NCBI GenBank assembly: GCA_002284615.2
Contig: MU069932.1
Coordinates: 154,812-167,588, forward strand
DNA from: Dunaliella salina
Lineage: Eukaryota; Chlorophyta; Chlorophyceae; Chlamydomonadales; Dunaliellaceae
Direction of reading: 5' to 3'
Length of the DNA: 12,777 nt
Shown here: piece by piece, positions 6,457-12,480 of the stretch
Layout of the letters: each line of letters begins with the position of its first letter
How positions within the stretch are numbered: the stretch's first letter is position 1
The notes under the pieces: generated by a model
What the model saw: the letters and a program-made list of their open reading frames with translations, nothing else
Databases searched by the model: none
What the model was told of the DNA's origin: nothing
Position numbers and translations under genes: made by a program

Positions 6457-6977
6457 ACACGGAACTCCGCAACAAGGTCACCTTTGACATGAATCCCACT
6501 AACCCCCAAGTAGACATTAATGGAACTGGCCGCTGTGAATTCTGGATCACAAAAGTTGACCTCATTAGGCCAAAACCAAACCATACAATGGACCCTCAAC
6601 CTAGAGCAGATGCTACCCACTCCCCCTCCATGTCACCAATACCACCTCTGGTGCTACCACAAATCTATTCCAAACAAGTAGCATGCATTTATGGCACAGA
6701 TGGAAAATGCAAAGGAATGCTAACCCCAGAGCGCATCAATACCCTCCACACTGCATTCAACAGAGCTAGAGACAATGGGATCCACAACACAATCCAACCT
6801 CCACCCCAAAGCTTTGCCTCTGAGCTCGTGGGTCTTTTCTCACGCTCAACCCTCAATAGCAAAACGCAACAAAGTAAAAAAATTAAGGACTCATACGTGT
6901 GCATCCTACCTAATCATATCCACACAGCCATGCAAAAATGGGCTCTTGTTACCCAGGAAAAATGGCTTCTCCCCTAG
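6441..6977 (+). CDS. Polyprotein segment between PHD and methyltransferase-like domain (copy E)
   Basis: An open frame of 178 codons starting on a TTG inside the protein, not a real start. It contains LRNKVTFDMNPTNP, KVDLIRPKP, CIYGTDGKCKGMLTPER, FASELVGLFSR and ILPNHIHTAMQKWALVTQEK. All except the last part have visible counterparts in copy C (2481-2930 and 2930-2985). The segment FASEL with the following helix and the W of QKWAL may be the N-terminal part of the methyltransferase-like module, since it leads directly into it. A frame change near 6960 (TAG at 6975) separates it from the next piece. No named domain is recognised with certainty. Confidence 0.6.
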   Translation: METKLDTELRNKVTFDMNPTNPQVDINGTGRCEFWITKVDLIRPKPNHTMDPQPRADATHSPSMSPIPPLVLPQIYSKQVACIYGTDGKCKGMLTPERINTLHTAFNRARDNGIHNTIQPPPQSFASELVGLFSRSTLNSKTQQSKKIKDSYVCILPNHIHTAMQKWALVTQEKWLLP

Positions 6978-7435
6978 ACTACAACCCCTGCCACCTCAGC
7001 TACTGGAGTGAACACCCTCAAGATAGGGTATTTAGAGCAATCCACAACAGCCTCTCGTCCAAATTCTCGGGATTTTCAATATGCCATCCAATCTACGACG
7101 ACGATGTGATGCACCGTACTCTCAAACATACCATTTTTTCTGCAATGCACCAAAGCCATGCCACGGCAACCTTCATGTTCCTACCAAGCTGGGGAGGCCC
7201 TATGAGCACAAATCCATACACTAAACTCCTAAATGCCTATCCTCACTTCTGCCGCACATTGGGAACCATACCCTCAACAAGACTCAAGTATGCCAACCCT
7301 AACTTCTGGCAAAGCCAAGAAATTGACCTTCCATGCCCTTCCTGGAGCCTACAAATAATTGCTGTGCCACAGTGTGGAATACTGCTGCAAGAGTCCGCCT
7401 CAATGAAAACAACCCAAATTGGCTCACAGGCCTAA
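6938..7435 (+). CDS. Methyltransferase-like domain (N6-adenine MTase / PCIF1-like fold, tentative) (copy E)
   Basis: An open frame of 165 codons. After MASPLDYNPCHLSYWSEH come DRVFRA, SSKFSGFSICHPIYDDDVM (CHPIYD 7082-7099), a long helix, TATFMFLPSW (about 7163-7192), TNPYTKL, LGTIPSTRLKY and FWQ. The order aspartate-x-V-F, then [NDCH]-P-x-aromatic followed by acidic-acidic-x-Met, then a hydrophobic strand ending F-x-P-x-W, resembles N6-adenine methyltransferases of the PCIF1 type, in which NPPF precedes a strand ending P-E-W. Here the first residue of the motif is His, not Asn or Asp, and copy C shows the same CHPI. The domain may therefore be a variant or a non-catalytic relative. The correct frame leaves this frame near 7330, and the last 35 codons are shadow. 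The fold call is from pattern only. Confidence 0.45.
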   Translation: MGSCYPGKMASPLDYNPCHLSYWSEHPQDRVFRAIHNSLSSKFSGFSICHPIYDDDVMHRTLKHTIFSAMHQSHATATFMFLPSWGGPMSTNPYTKLLNAYPHFCRTLGTIPSTRLKYANPNFWQSQEIDLPCPSWSLQIIAVPQCGILLQESASMKTTQIGSQA

Positions 7436-8226
7436 AACAGGACATCCATGAAGCAATATGGCTGGAAAGAAAAAACAGCAACGACCCTATTCTTAATCCA
7501 AGGCACCCAGAAATTGAAAGTGGCCTCAACAAATTTAAAAAGCTACCCTCTGCCCACCAACAAACCTCTCACAGTAACACACAAAGCCAACAAACGTTCT
7601 CACCACTTACATCATCCAGCCCCTACCTAGCACGCAAAGTTGAAAACTGGAGAGAATGGGCATACACGGACGGCAGCTGTCATGTGCGCAATGGTAAACA
7701 AGTGATTGGTGCAGGGGTCTACCACCCCGCCAGCGACAGCACCAACCATGTCCAACCAAATNGAACAGGAATCACCCATACTATCACCAGAGCCNAACTG
7801 GCGGCAATAGCAGCTGCCATNCTCCTCGGATACTGCTACATTGCCACTGACAGCCTTTGCTCTCTAGAACAGATCAGAAAACAAATACTCTANCCAGAAC
7901 TCCANCACCAACACNTCCAGGGCCACATCCTCAAAATAATCATACAGCTCATACGCAACTCACCTACCCCTATCCATTTNTTCAAGGTTAAAGCTCATGC
8001 TGGAATTGTTGGCAATGAATGTGCGGATGCTACTGCTAAACATCAGGCCATTCAGAATAATGACGCAGACATAACCTTCCCATGTGCAAACCTTGAAGGC
8101 AATCCTTTTCATGACACCATCTGGCTTGCCGTTGAGGAAACTTCCTACACCCATGCAAATGCTTCTAGACGCCTGAACCCACCTAACATAAAGCTCCAAC
8201 ACTTCTCCGACCTCCATGACGCTTAA
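7333..8226 (+). CDS. RNase H type I domain with preceding linker (copy E)
   Basis: An open frame of 297 codons. The first 100 residues finish the previous domain and give a linker (VWNTAARVRLNENNP, then a Ser/Thr/Gln-rich stretch). RNase H starts at WREWAYTDGSC, with the first catalytic Asp at 7669-7671. The Glu lies in TRA-x-LAA, where the codon is NAA because of the N at 7795; GAA is expected. The second Asp is in ATDS (7849-7851), and AHAGIVGNECADATAK carries the last Asp (8026-8028). All positions needed for hybrid RNA degradation are therefore present or compatible. Six further N bases reduce certainty in 7760-7980. The frame ends at TAA 8224-8226 after LHDA and continues in the same frame, so this is a nonsense change. 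Confidence 0.85.
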   Translation: MPFLEPTNNCCATVWNTAARVRLNENNPNWLTGLKQDIHEAIWLERKNSNDPILNPRHPEIESGLNKFKKLPSAHQQTSHSNTQSQQTFSPLTSSSPYLARKVENWREWAYTDGSCHVRNGKQVIGAGVYHPASDSTNHVQPNXTGITHTITRAXLAAIAAAXLLGYCYIATDSLCSLEQIRKQILXPELXHQHXQGHILKIIIQLIRNSPTPIHXFKVKAHAGIVGNECADATAKHQAIQNNDADITFPCANLEGNPFHDTIWLAVEETSYTHANASRRLNPPNIKLQHFSDLHDA

Positions 8227-8970
8227 CGGAAACACATGCACTCAAAACACAGACTTGGAAAGGCCAATACCAATACAGGATACTACTCTTTCTACCAAAG
8301 TCTACTCCCCAGCATTCACAAAAATACCAGTAATTCCTTTTGGACCATGCCTACACTCTCTTTCAAAATGAAGCAAAACATTTTCAAATACCGCACAGGT
8401 ACCCTATTCAATCAAAAGCACGCAGTGTGCTTCAAAATTTCCACCAGCCTACAATGCCCCCTCTGTGGGGAACTTGACAGTGCCCTCCACATCTTATCAG
8501 GATGCAAAAATTCAACCATGTCTGGTATGGTAACTGAGCGGCATAATATTGCCAGCAGGATCCTGCTAAAAGCCATCAGTAAAGGCCCTCTTGGGGCAGG
8601 TATTGCTTCTATGGACACTGGCAGTGCGGACCGTCTTGCCTTGCAAGATTTGCAAATCCCAGAACACGCTACCAATAGGACCCTCCCTAAATATATTTTC
8701 CCACGCCGCTTCCCTAATAAAGATAGACTCAAATCCAGCCGGCCTGATGCTCTGTTAGTTGTTCCTTTGAAAGGGACATCAAGGTCAAATCCTCGTTATG
8801 AATTCAGAAGTGCAGGGGGGCGTGGGGGGAACAGGGAGGAGCCAGCGCCAGCCACAGCCAGACCACCCACATACAAGGCTCGCGACCCCAGTCAGCTTCA
8901 CCCAGATCACAGACACATCCACCTTGTGGAAGTCAGATATTGTGAGGACACCAGGCCCAACAGCCATTGA
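8227..8970 (+). CDS. CCHC zinc motif and first part of restriction-like endonuclease (copy E)
   Basis: Continues the RNase H frame after the single TAA. MKQNIFKYRTGTLFNQKHA precedes a C-x2-C-x7-H-x4-C motif (Cys 8455 and 8464, His 8488, Cys 8503), the arrangement that sits before the endonuclease in R2-type elements and after RNase H in others. Next come FPRRFPNKDRLKSSRPDALLV (Pro-Asp at 8743-8748), a Gly/Pro/Arg-rich variable loop with a G-run, then IHLVEVRYCEDTRP (Glu 8929-8931, Arg 8935-8937). The Pro-Asp, long loop, E-x-[KR] layout fits a PD-(D/E)XK nuclease, which nicks the target DNA to prime reverse transcription. The usual last Lys is Arg here, which may reduce activity. Homology moves to the next frame near 8955. 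Confidence 0.7.
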   Translation, partial: RKHMHSKHRLGKANTNTGYYSFYQSLLPSIHKNTSNSFWTMPTLSFKMKQNIFKYRTGTLFNQKHAVCFKISTSLQCPLCGELDSALHILSGCKNSTMSGMVTERHNIASRILLKAISKGPLGAGIASMDTGSADRLALQDLQIPEHATNRTLPKYIFPRRFPNKDRLKSSRPDALLVVPLKGTSRSNPRYEFRSAGGRGGNREEPAPATARPPTYKARDPSQLHPDHRHIHLVEVRYCEDTRPNSH

Positions 8971-9274
8971 GGCCTCCAAGCTGCAGCACCGCGATCTTTG
9001 TCGCCATCTTTCTGGAGCCTCAGCTCAAGTCACCCTCCATACTATCCTATTAGGAGTGGGAGGAGTCATCTATAAACCTCATACTTTGGAGCCTCTTAAG
9101 GAGCTTGGTATTGACACTTTCAAGGCCACTAAGCTTGCTCGTAAGCTTCATGCTCATTCTGCCCTGTATGCTCATAAACTTGCCAGCACCAGACGCGCTC
9201 TTGAGAAGACCTTTTCCAACTCTCAGCAAGGTCAGGCATGGGCTACTGCTAGTAACACACCTCATCCCCACTGA
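8798..9274 (+). CDS. C-terminal end of the restriction-like endonuclease (copy E)
   Basis: The meaningful part begins at about 8960, where the frame change from the previous piece occurs; 8798-8955 in this frame is shadow. It reads EASKLQHRDLCRHL, VTLHTILLGVGGVIY, HTLEPLKELGI, ATKLARKLHAHS, YAHKLASTRRALE and a short tail ending PHPH before TGA. Copy B carries the same module, more diverged. The QH helix directly after E-x-[KR] resembles the Q-containing helix of many PD-(D/E)XK enzymes. This end defines the C-terminus of the polyprotein; the 3' UTR follows at once. Confidence 0.7.
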   Translation: MNSEVQGGVGGTGRSQRQPQPDHPHTRLATPVSFTQITDTSTLWKSDIVRTPGPTAIEASKLQHRDLCRHLSGASAQVTLHTILLGVGGVIYKPHTLEPLKELGIDTFKATKLARKLHAHSALYAHKLASTRRALEKTFSNSQQGQAWATASNTPHPH

Positions 9275-9400
9275 CTTTTTTCTCTTGCTTTCTCTTGGTG
9301 AAGCGGGTACACGGTGCCTCGGCCCCAGGTATCCGTCTTTTCCTTAATTGATGTGGGGAGTGTTTTCACTGCCTGCGTAGTTTTTCTTTTCTTTTCTTTT
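9275..9400 (+). other. 3' UTR, conserved 3' end and TTTTC tail of copy E
   Basis: About 106 bp of 3' UTR. GGGTAC (9305-9310) can pair with GTATCC (9329-9334), with one G-U pair; an alternative inner stem is ACGG/CCGT plus CCT/AGG in 9311-9336. TTTTCCTTAATTGATG is shared with copy B. The element ends TGCCTGCGTAG (9370-9380) followed by the tail TTTTTCTTTTCTTTTCTTTT (9381-9400), and then the target-site duplication. The hairpin plus fixed end sequence is the likely RT recognition region (inference). Confidence 0.8.
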
Positions 9401-9407
9401 CACCTAT
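9401..9407 (+). repeat. Target-site duplication of copy E, right copy (CACCTAT)
   Basis: Second copy of the 7-bp direct repeat; see 3708-3714. It lies directly after the pyrimidine tail, and element C resumes at once on the minus strand. Confidence 0.85.
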
Positions 9408-10200
9408 AGTTCCAGACCTTAAGGCCTCGGGAAAACGAATTGAGAGAGTGGATGGCTGGGGAGATGATCTCTTTGTCTATGTGGAGCAGTCTTTTCCTCA
9501 TTTTTTTGGGTTGCATTATTTGCGTATCTAGGCTGTGCGGAGTGTCAGTCTTGCGTTGAAGGGCTGAGAGTATCATGGTGAGCTGTGCTCAGACAAGAAC
9601 TTGCACTCGCTCAATTTTTGCTGTCCTGGCTGGATTGGGCCGTGGAGGAAGGGTTATTTTCATTGCTGAGCATGTGCGTTTGCTGGGTGGCCCTTCTGCA
9701 GGTGAACTTTGTATGGCAGAAGCCATAGCATCCGTATTTTCAGTGGATCCGTGTGCAGAGGAGTGGAGTGCTTACGTGGGAGTCATGCTGAGTTTGCAAT
9801 TGGGGCAAGTTCTTTTGCTCAGCTGCTCTTCTACATACATACATATATATACATGCATAAATGCTTGCATTTCCATGGCATTTGCAACTTGCGTTCTAGA
9901 ACAATTTATGGGTGTAGGTTGGTTGTCTGTACGTCTGAGGTGGCTTCCGGTTTGTTCATGAATGTAGTAAGATGCAGAGCGAGGCTGTGGTGGTGGCAAT
10001 ACTTGTGTGGGGGGGATGGAGCTGGGTTGGAGACCTGTTCATAAGTTGAACTGGGTGTGGGAAATCTGTTCTCCATCCATATTGCTGATATTGGTAAGGC
10101 CGCTCACGAGTGTTGTTGATACGATGGTAGGGTAGGTGGGTATTTGCCTCTGTGTTCTTGCAGGCAATGATCTTTTGGATAGAGGATGTGCTCTATTCTT
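9408..10200 (-). pseudogene. Low-complexity linker of copy C
   Basis: Minus-strand frames give Pro/Ser/Thr/Gln-rich sequence matching the linker of E. Near 10150, ACKNTEANTHLPYHRINN matches EDKNTAAYTLPRFRLINN of E. Near 9690, GPPSKRTCSAM matches the PPSKRT motif. Near 9440-9510, MQPKKMRKRLL and IHSLNSFSRGLKVWNYR match the KPKRRKLL and LWHYKK end of E's linker. Only one PPSKRT unit is seen, so C lacks E's tandem duplication. A small CATA/TA microsatellite lies at about 9832-9856. Multiple stops. Confidence 0.6.
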
Positions 10201-10477
10201 GTTGTGGGGCAAGGTTGACAAGAGCTGCCAGCCTCTTCAGTGCTATTTTGCATTTTGTGTTGGTCTTCAAGCGTTTAGCCTGGAGCTGAGAAACTGAGAG
10301 AATGTGAACTTTTGGGGGAGATGTAAGCTCATGTAATCCACTGATTCCCACATTCAGCAGGGGTTGCACAATGCAGGTGATGAGGGTAGGGAGGTTGTGA
10401 GGAGGTTGTTTGTGCAAGGAGAAAGCTTCACAAATTTCTTCTAGTTCCTCCTTTAACACGCTGTTGCCATTTTTCAT
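10193..10477 (-). pseudogene. Conserved post-thumb helical block, copy C
   Basis: A 94-residue minus-strand stretch matching E 3935-4200: EEICEAFSLHKQPPHNLPTLI against KIIDEALSLNKTPAHTFPTLI, then GLHEL, and KCKIALKRLAALVNLAP against KRKIALNRLAALVNLPP. The fold is unknown but strongly conserved between the two copies. It sits between the RT thumb and the low-complexity linker, so it is part of the same polyprotein. Confidence 0.65.
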
Positions 10478-10587
10478 GAGATGCAGTTTACCAGAATGGA
10501 TGCTGGTCAGCTAGCGAGCGTGCATGTTTGGTAAGCTAGGATTTAGATGAAGTATGTAGGTTTTGTGTTTGCTTAGTGAGGTTGAGG

Positions 10588-10863
10588 CTAATGGTGCAGT
10601 ATTTTATTGAGGGGTCCTCTAGGCTGGATAAAAGGGCAAAAGCGTCTATAATATTCCACACAGATTGAAGTGCGCCCCAGTCCAAAATCATCAGAATCTT
10701 CACGTATCATTGCTGCAGCGGTGCTTTTCCAGAGTTTGTGTCTATGTTTAATCATTCTGTCTATCATGTTGTCCCAGATGATAAGGTCAGTTGGGGTGCA
10801 GGGAGTTACTGTAAAAGAGAAAGCAAGGCTAGGGATTATGGCAGTGCAGACAATGCTTAGCAC
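10588..10863 (-). pseudogene. RT thumb region, copy C
   Basis: A minus-strand stretch with LSIVCTAIIPSLAFSF, TPTDLIIWDNMIDRMIKH, LWKSTAAAMIREDSDDFGLGRTSI. The pattern of a helix after the palm, then a basic W/L helix, then a GLG-type turn is characteristic of the thumb of LINE-type reverse transcriptases (compare the common GGLG motif). It follows the FADD active site in the same order. After VEYY the frame breaks and the EDPS segment follows, which is the left end of copy E. Confidence 0.7.
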
Positions 10864-11250
10864 TTGGCGTGGGGATGCATAGGATGCGTCAAGATGGTCT
10901 TTTTTAGGTTACGGGTCATACGCTGAATCTGGTGCTTCCACTTTAGGTCCATGTTCATTTGAACTCCAAGATAGAGGAAGGGTAGTTTTCTGGCTTGTGC
11001 TTTCAGGTCTTGTAATGAGCTAGTTGGACAGAGGAAGTCATCGGCAAAGGCAGCGCTGCTAAGGTTGTTTGCAAGGTGGTTGCCGGTGGTATTTTGGTCT
11101 GGAACACAACCATATTTGTAGCCGTGCCCTTCTGCATGTAGCCAACGCGAAAGGGGCTCCTTAGAGGAGAAAAAAAAAGGGTGTGAGTGCATCACCTTCA
11201 ATTGTACCTCCCTCAACCTGAATTTGCTCTGTGCTAGCCCTTGAGGACAG
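10857..11250 (-). pseudogene. RT palm: motif B and FADD active site, copy C
   Basis: The second half of the catalytic RT palm. SSAAFADDFLC carries the catalytic Asp pair (FADD at 11037-11048 on the minus strand), followed by a short acidic-poor helix and FLYLGVQMNMDLKWKHQI, a motif typical of the region after the active site. In another frame near 11177-11208, GTIEGDALTPFFF matches motif B (QGD-x-LSP-x-LF in relatives). EPLSRWLHAEGHGYKYGC lies between. The frameshift between motif B and FADD makes it inactive. Confidence 0.8.
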
Positions 11251-11252
11251 TT

Positions 11253-11775
11253 TTACTTTTGTGGTGGCATCCTCGTATAAAATTTTGACAGTGTCAGGCC
11301 CAAATCATACATTATCCAGAGCATCCTGTCATGATCGGTAGTGTTAAAGGCTAAGGTGAAATCTACAATGAGGGTATAAATATATTTCCCAAACATTTTG
11401 GCATCTTCGAGTCCCATGATGACATTTTGGAGTTGGTGGATGGCGTTTTTTTGGTTCCGGAAGCCAGTTTGTTTGGAGCTCAGGAGGGAGTGTGCTTCTG
11501 CGTACTTATAAAGTGTATTAGTAATCATGTGCCTCCAGGGTTTGTAGAGCGTGTTAGCTTGTCCAATGGGTCTGTAGCAGGAGGTATCTGTCTCCTCTCC
11601 TTTGTTTTTGTCAAGGAGGATAGTCCCACCGATTTTCCCTGTGATTTTCCAAGACACTGGGGTGAGGCGCGTGGCCCACATGATAATGAAGAGCTCGTGA
11701 ATGCTCTCTTAGATTTCAGGGGAAAGCATTCTAAGGATCTCATTCACTGTGCCATGTGGACCTGGTGATTTGTTA
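11253..11775 (-). pseudogene. RT fingers and motif A, copy C
   Basis: The first half of RT. NNKSPGPHGTVNEILRML is the classical fingers motif (KSPGPDG in relatives). WATRLTPVSWK is followed by TGKIGGTILLDKNKG, a basic strand, then CYRPIGQANTLYKPW and LLSSKQTGFRNQKNAIHQL. Motif A is YTLIVDFTLAFNTTDHDRM, with its catalytic Asp codon at about 11361-11363 (minus strand). Two overlapping frames are needed, with a break near 11690. These residues, together with FADD, leave no doubt about the family. Confidence 0.85.
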
Positions 11776-12406
11776 TTACTGAGGGTTTTTGTGCATTCAT
11801 TAAAGGCACTTTTTTCCATGATTTTGGAGCGGAGCCATTCTCTTTGATTCTTCCCTTCTGATTCCTCTTGTGTAATTCTTGATTGTAGAATAAATGGGTC
11901 AGGCACAGGGGCAGAGTGATTGGACTGCTCCCAGGGAATATTACGTGGGGCTTTTCGTGGAAGATATTTGCCATGTTTGATGTTTACTGCCTTCATAGTC
12001 TGTGTGTAATAGTTATCAACAAACTGTGCCTGCTTGGTTGGTTTAGGTTCAACATTACCTGTCTTTAGATCTCAGAGTGCTTGGAGACCTGATCTTTGGA
12101 TGTGCATTTTTGTCTTTAAAGATTTCCTCGTGTGCTTGCTTGGGGCTCGTGTTGATTGTTTCTTGCATCTTTCTACGAGCAATGTTATAGCTGCCTTTAT
12201 TGCGAGTTTCATCTACGTAAGTTATGGCTCGTCATGCGCTCTCAGAAAGCTCTTGTAGTTGTGGGAGAGTAGGAAGCAAGTTGAAGGCTGTTAAGTTTGG
12301 AAATGGCTTTTCTGAGATTCGTATTTTCTCTATTGTGCTTCAAAGTGGTGGAGGTGCTGTCAGTTGTGTTGATTGCAAGGGAAGTGAGCCGAGACTGGAT
12401 GCTTCT
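11776..12406 (-). pseudogene. Pre-RT region of copy C, 5'-truncated
   Basis: Minus-strand coding sequence upstream of RT. From the truncation at 12406 it reads FRSIQSRLTSLAIN, then LRKAISKLNSLQLASYSPTTTRAF with a stop, then ARRKMQETINTSPKQAHEEIFKDKNAHP and LRSKDR with stops. Then follow KAVNIKHGKYLPRKAPRNIPWEQSNHS and DPFILQSRI before the RT fingers. These helical basic stretches are typical of the region before RT in LINE-type polyproteins. An apurinic-type endonuclease, expected further upstream in Dualen elements, is not reached. Stops near 12245 and about 12070. Confidence 0.6.
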
Positions 12407-12480
12407 GAAAGAAAAGTAAAGAAAAGAAAATCTACGTAGGCAGAGAAACTCTCCCTACCCCCTCTGATCAAGGAAAGCTT
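12407..12480 (-). mobile_element. Copy F: conserved 3' end and tail of a minus-strand element
   Basis: On the minus strand a stretch resembling CTTGAT...GTAGGGAGAG leads to CTCTGCCTACGTAG (TGCCTACGTAG at 12432-12442) and then a degenerate TTTTC tail (12407-12430). This is the same 3' end as in copies B, D and E. The upstream extent is unclear: beyond about 12480 no homology to the known 3' UTRs is visible, so F is either very short or from another subfamily. Copy C starts at the next base. Confidence 0.7.

Larger units (their letters stand above)
3715..9399 (+). mobile_element. Copy E: 5.7-kb 5'-truncated non-LTR retrotransposon (Dualen/RLE-like)
   Basis: The best-preserved copy, inserted in opposite orientation into copy C. 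Coding order: end of the post-RT thumb region, basic Pro/Thr/Ser/Gln-rich linker, PHD finger, Trp-rich segment, methyltransferase-like domain, RNase H, CCHC zinc motif, RLE, 3' UTR, TTTTC tail. RT itself is missing because of 5' truncation. The frame is broken at about 3877-3930, at 5788-5799, near 6430, near 6960, near 7330, at 8224 (TAA) and near 8955. All 11 N bases of the window are in this copy (4322, 4404, 5172, 5199, 7762, 7795, 7821, 7893, 7905, 7915, 7980), so some breaks may be consensus errors. RNase H plus RLE points to the Dualen clade; the apurinic-type endonuclease that would confirm it is not in the window. Confidence 0.85.
9408..12406 (-). mobile_element. Copy C, block C3: decayed minus-strand element (pre-RT, RT, linker)
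   Basis: The 5' block of old element C. From 12406 downwards: a pre-RT region, RT fingers and palm, motif B, the FADD active site, the thumb, a conserved LAALVNL block and the low-complexity linker to 9408, where E interrupted it. The 5' end at 12406 is a truncation inside coding sequence, directly abutting the TTTTC tail of copy F. Together with C2 and C1 the old element spans about 6 kb after removing E and D. Confidence 0.8.

Noticed and set aside
9832..9856. CATA/TA microsatellite
   Set aside because: A short simple repeat within the decayed linker of C; no sign that it marks a boundary or insertion.
9575..9961. A + strand open frame of 128 codons with hydrophobic stretches
   Set aside because: The minus strand here reads as the degraded linker of C with PPSKRTC; the + frame is a shadow.
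12034..12258. A + strand frame of 74 codons with a hydrophobic C-terminal half
   Set aside because: The minus strand reads as pre-RT sequence (KMQETINTSPKQAHEEIFKD); this is a shadow.
11700..12406. Apurinic-type endonuclease upstream of RT
   Set aside because: Only the pre-RT basic helices are present; the copy is truncated before the place where such a domain would lie, so its presence in the family cannot be judged here.
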